From: Triplophysa rosa
Taxonomy: Eukaryota > Chordata > Actinopteri > Cypriniformes > Nemacheilidae
Assembly: GCF_024868665.1 (NCBI RefSeq)
Contig: NC_079904.1
Coordinates: 5,223,807-5,287,806 of the forward strand
Reading direction: 5' to 3'
Length of the DNA stretch: 64,000 nt
The position numbers and the translations under genes are program-made. Positions 1-10,088 of the stretch are shown here, in pieces (within the stretch, counting starts at the first letter, position 1; every line of letters begins with the position of its first letter). The notes under the pieces were generated by a model. That model worked only from the letters and a program-made list of their open reading frames with translations, had not been told where the DNA came from and ran no database searches.

Positions 1-3000
1 TCCAGATGCATCCGTCATCTACGGCCAGAGCGTACGCTAGATGAGGAACGGTCGAGGGTCTGAGGTAGGTAAAAGAAAAAGTCACACAACATTTTCGTTG
101 TAAAACCCAACTCTTCAGTCCAATTGACTGAGACAATTTGTACATCTCTTATCAAGTTGACCTGCTCTTGCACTGTAGCTCTCCAATATCCCACAGCTGC
201 AGTAAGACAGGCCCCGTGTGCATCTTATTGATTTCGTTTCTGTCGTCCATGCCCTTGTGGCAGTAAATGGCAGCGTACTGTCGTGGTGCCGCCCCGTCCG
301 GACATGGGCACCACTCCATGGACCTCACAGGACCCCCAACGAAGAACAGAGAGTCCCAGCGATCACCGTGATGTGGAAGGGATTCAAACCTGGAAATTGA
401 AAGACGTTTGTTTTAATATTAAGAAATAGAGTAGGAGAAACCATGTAATATTATGAATAGTTAGCAGTGACTATATTAAGGACAAACGTTTATTTAAGTG
501 TTTTTTTGAGTAAAATCATCAAATGTGATATTTTACCTTTTTACTCTTTGCAAATCAGTCTTTCCTTTAAAGGTTTCTCGTGTAAAGGTAAACGCAGCAG
601 ATTTTTTCTCTTGGGGTAAATATTTCTCAGCCTCGCTGTTAATCGAGAGTTAAAAATGAGCACATCTTTGATTTTATAGATATTGCATGATAGTTAACAT
701 CATCATCAATACCTGTTAGACAGGATATGCCAGTCTTTAGCAGAAGGTATCCACTCTGGAAATACCCAGGGGGAGAGGTTTTCATCCCGACTAGCAAGAA
801 GCATTAGTACAAAAAGGATAAGAAACATGGAAGACACAGTGATGCTGATAAGACAGCCTTCTATGAAGCTCACTTGGTCATCCTAATTGGCATGTGTGAC
901 TTACAAATCTTTGTTCTTACGAAAACTGTTCCAAACAGGTCCCATGGCATTGGCAGCCAAGCCATTTGCAAGCATGCCGTGCTGAAAAGTCAACAACAAC
1001 AAAAGATTTATAAACACAGAAATCGAATGTGAAAACATTACGATTTGTCAAAGGCGTAACGCGTCCTAATGGAATATAATATTCACATTACTTGACGAAA
1101 TTCAGAAAAGTATACTTACAAAATGTCCTCGGGACGATCGACGTTTGCACTCTTTGACCAAGTCAAATTCTGGCTCGGAGTCAACTTCATCTTCACTTTC
1201 TTCCTCATCCTGATCATTGTCTGGGGCAAAATCCTCATCATCGCTGTCAGAATCTGGTGCTTTTCTTTTCGCCCCCCTCCCTTTTCCCTTCGCTGGTTTC
1301 TTTTTCTGGACTGAGTTTTTAGATTTGGGAGTATCTTTGGTGGAGACCTCTGAAGGACGATCGAAATCCTTGGCCAGGGTGTGGAGATAATCCAAAGCAC
1401 TACACAAGATGAAAAAAAAAGATTATATATAAATTATTCAATTCAATGGTTCATGTAATTACAGACTTAGCAAATTATATCAACAAATCACATCTTAGTT
1501 TAATTTATGAACTTAACTTTGAGTTTTATGCTTCCCCACATTTATTGTAACACAAATCATTTATATGACATTTTGGATTTTCTATTCAAACATGTTTTTT
1601 GTTTCTGAGCAAATTGTGCAATCATTTGGTGATTTGGCACAGACAAGAAGTCACATTATTTCTTAAAGTGTTTAAACTATACAGTGTGGGTGGCTCAGTG
1701 GTAAGCATGCATTGCATAGTGTCTGGGATTGGGATTGGAACACCTTTTAATGGTAAAACATAAAATGAAAAATGTAATACTTCTGTTAATATCATAGACA
1801 TAAAATATCTCCAAATGCTAAATATATAAACAATCCAATTGTGTTGTTTATATATTTAAATGTGACTGATGCTTAACTGTAAATTTCAACATCCTTGTTA
1901 TTTAACGTTAACTATTGCACATTTTGTTTTATGTTAAAGAATCGTACACTTTAGCAGCTCTCCTCTTGGGTCGCCCACTAGAAGTTAGTTCAGAGGTATC
2001 AGCGTTTGTAGAATTCTCATGTTGTGGTGGAGTCTGTGGAACGATCTCCTTTTTCCTCCTTTTGGCAGGTGTCTTAACCCTTGTTTTTGCCTTAGGACGC
2101 CCTGGTTTCTTTTGGGTTTCCTTTGAATTAAATGAGCTCTCCTGGTCCACACCCGGAGTCTGACCTGAGAAAGACAGTCGTAATAAAACACTTCAATGAT
2201 GTCCTGTGTACTGTAGATTCCTTACATTGTTACAATCATTTCAAATCATTTTATTAAGATGAACTAGTAGATTTGGGCTCATGCCTGTATTGGGTGTATC
2301 ATGAGCTTCTCCACCCGAATCCTCAGTCATTCCTACGTTCTCATGGTTAACCGGCCTTGGCTGGTCCTCCGTGTCCTTTTCACAGGGTAAACCCATTGAC
2401 CCAGCTCTCTGCTTGCCGGTCAGGGCAGCCGTGGCCATTAATACCTTTCTCCTTAAGAGACCCGCGGTCAGTACAGTCTGGAAATAAAGAAAAACATTGG
2501 GGGTCAAATTTGAGTGCCTAAATTAAGGTTTATTTATTTACATTTATGGTGCTCCAAGTTCCAACGATACATAAAATACTTTATTATTACAAAACAATAC
2601 AATACTTTAGTATTACAAAATTAAAGTGCAGGAACAAGTTGTTACCCAGGCAGATATACAAAAATATAAAATTATATAATATAAATTAAAATAAACAAAA
2701 GGAAAAGAAAACAAGCTTATTTGCGTTTTCAATATTGTGGTAGCATACTGAACGCAAATAGTAGTTTGTAACCTGCACATGCGCACAGGCGCTTGTGCCA
2801 GCACGACTGACTATACTTGAGGTTGCTTAGTATTTTGACAGCCAAGTTTTCATTCAATAAATGCAAAATGTTAAATGTAACAATACGCTGAAAGAGTTGA
2901 TCTCTTATTGATCACGATTTTGATTGTGTTGTATTATATTATCACATAACTGTTTTATATTGTATTGACACTGACGTGGCTCACATCAAGTACATTTTCT

Positions 3001-3366
3001 GACACGCGTCGCATAAGTGCAGTGTTTTAATGAAAAACACGTATTGTACTATATGTTAAAAACAATTAGGTTACTCCACGGACTGTGAGTCCGCAGCACA
3101 GGAAAGACATGGGCTTTTTCCTCACTGATGACGCTTTTAACGGTGGCTCAGTCTGTTTGTCCGCTGTTCCGTTCAACACAATTCACGCGGTTCGAATCCA
3201 ACTCGAAGCACCACAACACACAATCAGTGACCAACTCACCGTTTCCTGACGCCCGCTGGTTTCACTGGGTCTAAGGCGAATATTCAGATATGCGTTCATA
3301 TGCTGCTTATCGACGAAACGCCCTGGCTACCGCGTTTTTGACATATTAGCTTACAGTCGCCGCCAT
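1..3366 (-). CDS. gtf3c2: General transcription factor IIIC subunit 2 (TFIIIC110), 5' part, runs off the left edge
   Basis: GTF3C2 is a subunit of TFIIIC, the nuclear factor that binds the B box of tRNA genes for RNA polymerase III. Coding exons read on the minus strand are 3366-3355 (tentative, four codons), 2477-2315 (donor tentative), 2164-1948, 1399-1120, 981-905, 790-713, 389-162 and 59-1 (partial). Phases close at every junction from 2164 onward. The exon at 2164-1948 encodes a basic AT-hook-like stretch (KKPGRPKAK) and the conserved GRPKRRAAKVALDYL block, which is completed across the splice into 1399. The exon at 1399-1120 ends in a long acidic run. The next exons give HGMLANGL, PVWNSF, KDFRDENLSPW and EWIPSAKDWHIL, then the WD40 start with ERWD-like HGDRWDSLFFVGGP, MEWCPCPDG and DDGCIW. 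All align in order with human GTF3C2. The remaining WD repeats lie left of the window. It is tandem to znf512 on the same strand. An alternative start is the ATG at 2438. Confidence 0.93.
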
Positions 3367-3420
3367 GTTTTAATATGTGACCTCGTTTGATCACTACCGC
3401 CCCCTAGATGACGCTTCATA
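3340..3420 (-). promoter_or_regulatory. gtf3c2 promoter and start region with a YY1-like element and a CTCF-like motif
   Basis: On the minus strand the bases at 3369-3358 read AACATGGCGGCG, a YY1-type initiator element common at housekeeping promoters. It contains a possible start codon at 3366. Twelve coding bases later a GTAAGC donor follows at 3354. The local sequence is CpG-rich compared with its AT-rich surroundings. At 3410-3396 the minus strand reads CATCTAGGGGGCGGT, a good match to the CTCF core. The transcription start itself cannot be placed from sequence alone. Confidence 0.5.
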
Positions 3421-4172
3421 CAGTGAGGCTCCAAATCTGTGTGTACATCCCGGCTGACCACGGGGTGGTATCAATGGGGCAGAGAAACCCACCGTTCAAA
3501 AGTTTACGATCAAATCTCTAATTCCTTTCTTTTTTTCCAACATAACTAGCATTACATTTGTGTTATTGCATCGTTTTTCATTAATTTACTATTATTATAA
3601 AATAAAAAAACAAGTGACCCTAAGCGTTTGGTAAGAATCAAGGATCTATTTTTTAACTTATTCTTACTATTGACCTATTAAAAAATATTATGGATTGTAA
3701 CCTTTTCAATTCTGCTATTAAAGAGACATTTGTAAGATTCAGTATGTTAAATTTATTGTTTGTAATGCAGCACTCAATGAACATTGCTACAATATAAATG
3801 CCATCACTTTCTCAGTAATATCACACAAATCACAGCAGCATAAATGAAAATCATTACATGCAACAGTGTAAATAAATCCTGTGACATTGCAACAAAAAGC
3901 GGCGGTAAAACCTGGAGTTTCCAGTAATCCATGCTCTAAACACTAAATATACAGCATCAGGTAATAAATACCTTTATTTACATGTTTCATTACTCTGTCA
4001 CATGTCATGTTAATGTTTGCATTGTTACAGTATGTAGCCTTTGAGAGAACAAAACTCCAAAAAAACTCCATAAATGTTTATAATCAGTCTTCCTAGTAGC
4101 ACCAATACTTCTGTTTCAGCTTTGGAGGTGAATATGAGATGATGTAATGTTCAGAAAAAGAGCATGATGTGT
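3421..4172. other. Spacer between gtf3c2 promoter and znf512 stop; znf512 3' UTR
   Basis: This AT-rich stretch has no convincing open frame. On the minus strand, AATAAA signals occur at 3978-3973 and 3757-3752. Either could end znf512 transcripts, giving a 3' UTR of roughly 0.2 to 0.4 kb. Confidence 0.5.
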
Positions 4173-7100
4173 TTATGGATTACTTCTAGGTCGCTGGTTG
4201 GACACAGGCTTTGTGAGCGGTCCGCTGAAATCCCAGTCGTCATGTCTGTGGCCCACCGGACCCTCTGCCTCTGTCTCACTGCTGGAGGTATCACTGCCAC
4301 TGAACTCAGAGCAGTCTTTATCCTGCCTGCCCTCTTTCCCCTTCCTACCATCTCGTCCTGGATTTGTTGTTCCACTGGACGTGGCCGCCACAGGTGTCTG
4401 TCTATGCTGCCATGCGTCGAGCGCCTGGGGAAAACCGACGGCTGGGTTTGGCGTGGGAACATCAGAAGGACTCGTGGAATCTTCATTGGGCTGCGTCTTG
4501 TGCAGTTTATCAAATTTGGAACTCTTAGCTTTAGACCTTATAACAAACCAGTCCTGTGAAAAATATAATAACAGGATAAACGTTTATCATAAGATTTATT
4601 TTGCATCAAGAGTTTGGATCATCTTGAAAGGGTTTGGACAGAAAACATTGTTAAAATTAAGATTATTTTAATATGTGAGAACAGACCACAGAGTGCTACA
4701 AGAGACATAAAACCAGCATAGTGAAGGAAACTGCCAGATGCAGTCAAATATACAGTATGTTATAAACACAGTCATAAAATAGATCTGAAAGCAGAAGGTT
4801 CCAATTGACCAATCAGATTCAAGTATACTGGACAGCTATAGAACAGAACTGTACATTCACCTGAGAATGAATGGACTTGATGTGGTACTTCACTCCACTT
4901 TCAGAGTAGAACTCTTTCTTACATATCAAGCATTTATACTTTCCAGTTTCAAATCCCCCCTGCAGAAATAAACAAAAAGCTGCAAACCTCTTGATAAAAT
5001 GCATGCAATTCATCATAAATCAATTCATAAAATCATAATTAATATCCCACTCCATGGAAATCAAAATGACAACGTCAAACAAGCAATATTCACATATTAT
5101 ATTATATATAATGCATATATTATAACTAGAAAAGCTTGATTTTCGAGAGCAATGACTACCCTGCTATAAGCTATATTATGATATAAGAGATGTCATTCCT
5201 CACCAAAGTACATAGCCCAAGATGAGATTTTAGTCCAGATACGCTTGTGTAGAAGCAACCACATCCCTGATATAAACCAAAACACAGTTAAAAAATTTCA
5301 CATTTTGCCAAGTAAACCTTTTAAGCAAGCACAATGCTTTAGAGGAATATTATGATAAATAATCAAAATTATTATTATATTTCAAAATGTGCATTCAATC
5401 AAAAACTACATTGGCATTAGATTAAAAATAACCTGAAACAATCTTTTCAATTCAAAATGCAATTGTATAAACACTTATGTGCGCACCTTATTTGGACACT
5501 GCACTTTCTTATGAAGTTTGACCTCATTCTTCCACTTGCGCAGAGTATCCTGACTAAAAGCAGGCAACCCAGGACGAGAATACTTGAGCTACACGGACAC
5601 ACAAAAATAACTCGGTCAATAAAAAACCTCAAGAAAAGCTTTTCCAAGACAAGCCAATCAAAACTAAAAAAAAAAAAAAGTTTTACACAGGTTCTGACTC
5701 CTTTTACACAGCCCTGAAATTACAACATGTTGACACAGTTTGACAGATTAGATTTTGGAGCACCTTCCTGTCGTCTGGAACCAGGTCGCGCTGCACTTTT
5801 CTCTTGGGCCACTCCTTCACCAGCTCCTCGCTGGCGATCTCCCTCAGGTGGAACACGGCCACCTGCGCCGACAACCGTTTCACCCGCCCGCTCTGTGTGC
5901 GCTCTGAGACGGGCTCTTTCCGGGTCTTCACCTCCTCTTCTTCACTTTCTTGGGGCGTCTGCACCAAGAAATGATTGCAGAAAATCACATTTTATTGAAG
6001 GTCCCGTGTGTAATTTTTGGAAGATCTATTGACAGAAATGCAATGTAATATACATAACCATGTCTTCAGAGGTATATAAAGACCTTATATAATGAAGCGT
6101 TATGTTTTTATTACCTTAGAATGAGCTATTTCTATCTACATACACCGTGCGTCAACCTTACATGGAATTCTCCATGTTGTTTCTACAGTAGCCCTAAATG
6201 GACAAACTGCTCTACAAGAGCGCATTTCGTAAATATTTGATCTCCTTCAGCAAAGAAGCGAAAACGTGATGACATCTTATTCCTGTGTCAGCCACCGTAG
6301 TGCTTCGAAAGAGAGGGTGGAGAAGTGGAGTGAGCCGTTGGTTGCAATTCGCAACCTCACCACTAGACGCCACTAAAACCTCCACATTGCTCCTTTAAGT
6401 CAGATAAACAAAAGTCGGATATTTGCTGCATGTTTTTACACAGATTTATAGTAAAGTGTGACTCACTGTACTGTGCTCATTTTTGATGTGGTACTCCAGA
6501 CCAGTCCGGGATCGATACGCTTTTCCACAATGTTTACAGTTCATTACGAGCTTCTCCAGCTCTGATTCCTCTTTGCCACATTTCTTCATGTGGTACACAT
6601 AACCCATTATACTGGTGAAGCTTCCTGTGCAACCCTGAAACAAACCAATCAGCTCTTAATACATAATTAAGAATTAAAATATTGACATCATAGCAGACGT
6701 AAAACCTTTTTACGCTGTATTGAAAACATTAAATCAATTTGCTTTATGATAAGTTTTGTATTATTACAAACCTCTTTTGAACATTTCAATTTGCCCATCC
6801 TTTTCAGAACTTTCCTAAGCTTCTCTTTTACAGCCTGGTCAGCGACGTCATTCCCAGTATCTGGAAGAGGCTACAAAAAATGAAAACAAACAATAATATA
6901 TTACTTGCATCTTTATATATTATCATTAATGTTGACATGGCATCAGAAAAAATACAAACCAGGTTACTGTGGTCGGCCATGAGGTGGTACTTCATTCCAG
7001 TTGAAGTTTTCAATTGTTTCCCACAGTGTGGGCACGTAAAGGGATTCTACATGACAAAGAACCAAATCCATTTCAGAGCCTTAATTTCTATTATTTATTC

Positions 7101-9174
7101 TTAAAAATACTGATGTGCGTCGGAGCCGATAGCCTTGTGGTTAGTGCCCCGACATATGGCGCTGTTGCGCTCCGGGCGACCCGAGTTCGAGTCCCGGCTC
7201 GTGGACCTTTCCCTATCCCACCCCCCCTCTCACCCACTTCGTTTCCTGTCCTCTCATTGTTACTGTACTATAAATAAAGGCAAAAAACGCCAAAAATAAA
7301 TCTTTAAAAACAAATAATACTGATGTGTAAATACCAGTTTGCAGGTTTCCAGATGTTTCTTCAAACCATCCACAGTTTTTCTTCCAACACTCTTACATTT
7401 GGGACAGGTCACTCGACCCTTCGCCAAAATCTGAAGTTGCCATTTTTCCTCCTGACTTCCTGTAAAGACAAAACTACAAATTATAAGCACACTACAACAT
7501 ACGCGGAAACATAAACAGCACACCCCAATACAGACCACAAAAGAAGATATTTTGAAGAATGTTGGTAACAGAACAGTGGCAGTATCCATTCACTTGCATT
7601 GGTTTTGTGTCCGTACGATAGAAGTGAATGAGTAGCGCTACTGTTCGGTTAACAACATTCTTTAAAATATCTTCTTTTGTGTTCTGCGGAAGAAAAAAAC
7701 TGACCAGATTTTTCATTTTTGGGTGAACTAACCATTTACCTGGTGCATAAACAGGTGTCTCTTTTTTGGTGCACGGAGGTGATTTGTGCTCCTGTGTGCC
7801 GTCAGTTTTCTGATTCCTCTGAGCAACAGGAACTATGACAGGTACTGTTGAAGGAAACAAGTCTGCATTTTTGATAATCATTTTTTACATCTGATTTATT
7901 TAAGATAGACAGTAAAGAACATAATACCTGCCTGCTTCACTTCTTCAATGTATTTTTTTAAGGAGTGCTGGTTGACATCTTCCATATTTTGTTTCCTTTT
8001 TAACTCTATGTGACATGACAGCTTATGAAACATCAGATTGTTGTAAATCTTTGTTCATTTATTTTACTTAAGTCTCCGGGAGCTGCCTCTTACCGGAACT
8101 AGATTCATGCACTTTCCCCACTATTCCACAAGAACTCGTGTGGTCACATGAACTCGTATGTTGGGCTTCCACACCATTGACTAGACCGGAAGTGATGGCT
8201 GGTCTGCAAGGTGACCCATGGCCTGAATCCTCAGTAGGTCTCAAGACCACAGGCTGGAGATCATGGTACCTTAGGACACACCGAACAGAATAAAATTAAG
8301 ATATACTCTCCCGATCTACTACTTATGCCTTAAAAAATAAAGACAAACTGTGCCACAACAACGTAAGTTCTGACCATATTACTGTATATAGCGGTGGTTC
8401 TCCAACTTGGGGCTGTGGCCTCCTGGGGGGCCCCAAGAAGATTTTGTGGCATTTTATGTAATATGGAAATGTATAGATTTTATGCAATCAAACATCAGAA
8501 AAGATCACCAAACAAAAGAATTGATGTTCCAGCATTCTATAACTGGATACATTTTTGGTTTAATTAAAATCTAAGTTTAAGATTATACGTTTTTATTTGG
8601 GGGGCCGCAAAGTGATGCACTCTCCACACAAAGGGGGTCTCACAACCAAAAAGTTTGAGAACCATACAGTACACATAAACTCACTTTTTTTTGACGTGTG
8701 TTCTCTTTGTTTTCAAGGAGCCTGTTTCCTCATTCTGAAATAACAAATAACGCAATAACAAAGGCATCAAATTAGTTATGATGTTCTTATGTTTTGTCTG
8801 ACTTACTGCATTCAATTATACAGAAATAGCATAACAACAATATTCTTCATACTGATGTATAATATAAAGTAGGAATGCATGATCTTACCTTTGAAGGGTC
8901 TGATCCACATTCACCCTCTCTTCTCAAATCCTTTATGACATCTGTTGAAAGAGCAACTCATTTGATATTGATTTATGATACATTTGAAATGTCTTTGCTT
9001 AAATTTCATTCTATCAATTTTGGTTTTTCACCAGTCCTACTGTATAATATACAATGAAAAGCTTTTGATTTGTAAACCGTAATGCAAACATGTAGACATT
9101 AATGAAAAATTACCTGCTGTTTGTGGGTTTAGTTTTGATTTTGGCATTTTCCTCTTTCTAAATGTTTTAGACAT
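4173..9174 (-). CDS. znf512: Zinc finger protein 512, complete, 15 coding exons
   Basis: This is a nuclear multi-C2H2 protein. The human family has been linked to chromatin and pericentromeric heterochromatin. Exons on the minus strand: 9174-9114, 8941-8889, 8734-8685, 8269-8094, 8005-7928, 7862-7740, 7459-7335, 7046-6960, 6870-6772, 6634-6467, 5958-5764, 5588-5487, 5266-5204, 4959-4861 and 4553-4173. They total 1860 bases with all phases closing (619 aa; human 567). The start is [10 protein letters not shown]. Fingers follow the human order: [20 protein letters not shown] (about residue 198), [17 protein letters not shown] (226), the [15 protein letters not shown] finger split across two exons (about 280), [17 protein letters not shown] (317), the split [19 protein letters not shown] (435) and [17 protein letters not shown] (469). 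Several fingers end in H-x-C rather than H-x-H, as in human. Between them lies the [18 protein letters not shown] block. The C-terminal tail of about 127 residues is Ser/Asp/Glu-rich and lineage-variable. The gene is head-to-head with the plus-strand gene at 10089. Confidence 0.95.
5997..6398 (+). mobile_element. MITE-like element, family B copy 1 (znf512 intron)
   Basis: This is a non-coding element of about 400 bp whose ends resemble TTAAAGGTCCAGTGT and its complement. Three further copies in the same orientation lie at 19742-20138, 24109-24427 and 50500-50806. Shared internal blocks include ATAATGAAGCGTTATG, CCATGTTGTTTCTACAG and GAGCCGTTGGTTGCAATT. No open frame is shared between copies, so it is a non-autonomous element of unknown superfamily. 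Confidence 0.8.
7118..7315 (+). mobile_element. tRNA-derived SINE with 12-bp target duplication, in a znf512 intron
   Basis: The 5' part is tRNA-like, with an A-box-like TAGCCTTGTGGTTAGTG and a B-box-like GAGTTCGAGTCCCGG near 7186-7200. It is followed by a pyrimidine-rich body and an A-rich tail. Direct repeats of AATACTGATGTG flank it at 7106-7117 and 7316-7327, the signature of LINE-driven insertion. The right repeat ends a few bases inside the intron, next to the splice donor of the znf512 exon ending at 7335. Confidence 0.9.
7521..7735. mobile_element. Fold-back MITE, family A, abutting a znf512 splice donor
   Basis: The arms GAAGATATTTTGAAGAATGTTGGTAACAG and its inverted counterpart face each other, and the right end reads CATTTTTGGGTGAACTAACC. 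Related copies occur at about 12268, 14853, 15884, 23196, 24430, 26481, 30022 and 34741. The left terminus looks truncated. The right terminus reaches to within about 5 bases of the donor at 7739 (exon 7862-7740). Confidence 0.75.
8389..8668. mobile_element. Degenerate hAT-like element in a znf512 intron
   Basis: The terminal inverted repeats resemble GGTGGTTCTCCAACTT and AAGTTTGAGAACCAT. The interior carries GGGGGGCCCC and GGGGGCCGCA blocks typical of hAT-type non-autonomous elements. The flanking 8-mers are similar but not identical, so the exact ends are uncertain. No transposase frame is present. Confidence 0.6.
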
Positions 9175-9802
9175 TGTAGATTGCTTCTGATCCACGATCC
9201 TGTGCTTCACAAATCATTAACACAGAGATGCTGAATGAAACTGACAAGCACGAACAATAATTCATGATTATGTTTCATGTAATAGTGACTATTACAGACA
9301 GTCAAGCTTTTAAATACATTGTCGCTTCGAGCATTTTTCTCTTTAATGCAAAAGAACGTTTGCAAGGATCTGATGGACTGCAAATGCAATGCAAAAACGC
9401 ATTCCCTGCATTCTCACACATGAACAACAATGAGCCTTGAAGACCACCGCCACCATCACTGCCCACCAAAATGTCCTGCCAAAAATGGGCGGTTCTATGG
9501 CAAATAGACACTTCCTTTTATCGTTAAACAATCCATACGACACGGATATAACATATACATGCACGTTTGCATGTACACAACATTCATTTTAATGACGTGA
9601 CGAGTTATACTTTATCGCATGTCTACTCCCGTTCAAAACAGCATGTTTCCTTACGACGCAAATGTCGTAAAGACTGAAACGTCCTCTCATTCAAACCAGA
9701 TCTATATGTACACTTAAAAACGACACGTTGTTGTAAACACATAATAAAAGCGCATTAAACACTCAACATTAATGAAACAATCAAGTGTGGCTACAGCATT
9801 AC
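9175..9802 (-). other. znf512 first intron and 5' untranslated part of exon 2
   Basis: A plausible acceptor (AAGCACAG) lies about 20 bases upstream of the start codon at 9174. A donor GAAG|GTAATG at 9803/9802 closes the non-coding first exon. I see no other gene or repeat here, only short open frames without similarity to anything I know. Confidence 0.5.
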
Positions 9803-10088
9803 CTTCGTTCTGGACTGGAGACCTCTCTCGCCATACCACGCCCACTTCCTTGTCCGAGCCAATAAGATAAGCGTTCATCCCAAACACACTGAAAGAGGGC
9901 GGGCTTTTACGACAAAACCAACCAATCGCTCGCGGTCCCAGATCAGATCTTGACACGATCGTTCTGTTTCTCTTCGTTGCAGCAGCCAAACCTCGACTGA
10001 TTCTGAGTCAGCCCATAAACAACCCGACAGCCCGTATGTCTCCCGTTTAGCTTTGACGGCATCAACTTTCAGTTTCATTACACGAAAA
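9803..10088. promoter_or_regulatory. Bidirectional promoter between znf512 and the plus-strand SAM-like gene
   Basis: The non-coding first exon of znf512 ends at 9803 (minus strand), and the plus-strand start codon is at 10089, so less than 290 bp separate the two transcripts. The interval is CpG-rich relative to its surroundings and contains a CCAAT box (CCAACCAATCGCTCGC) at about 9917-9932. No TATA box is evident. This fits a shared CpG-type promoter. Confidence 0.6.

Noticed and set aside
218..400. Plus-strand 60-codon open frame at the left edge
   Set aside because: It is antisense to the gtf3c2 exon 389-162, whose minus-strand reading matches the WD40 start.
4164..4671. Plus-strand frames of 131 and 157 codons
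   Set aside because: They are shadows of the last znf512 exon on the minus strand and show no domain.
7140..7210. Possible tRNA gene
   Set aside because: The A and B boxes are present but the arms do not form a full cloverleaf, and a 12-bp target duplication and A-rich tail mark it as a SINE.
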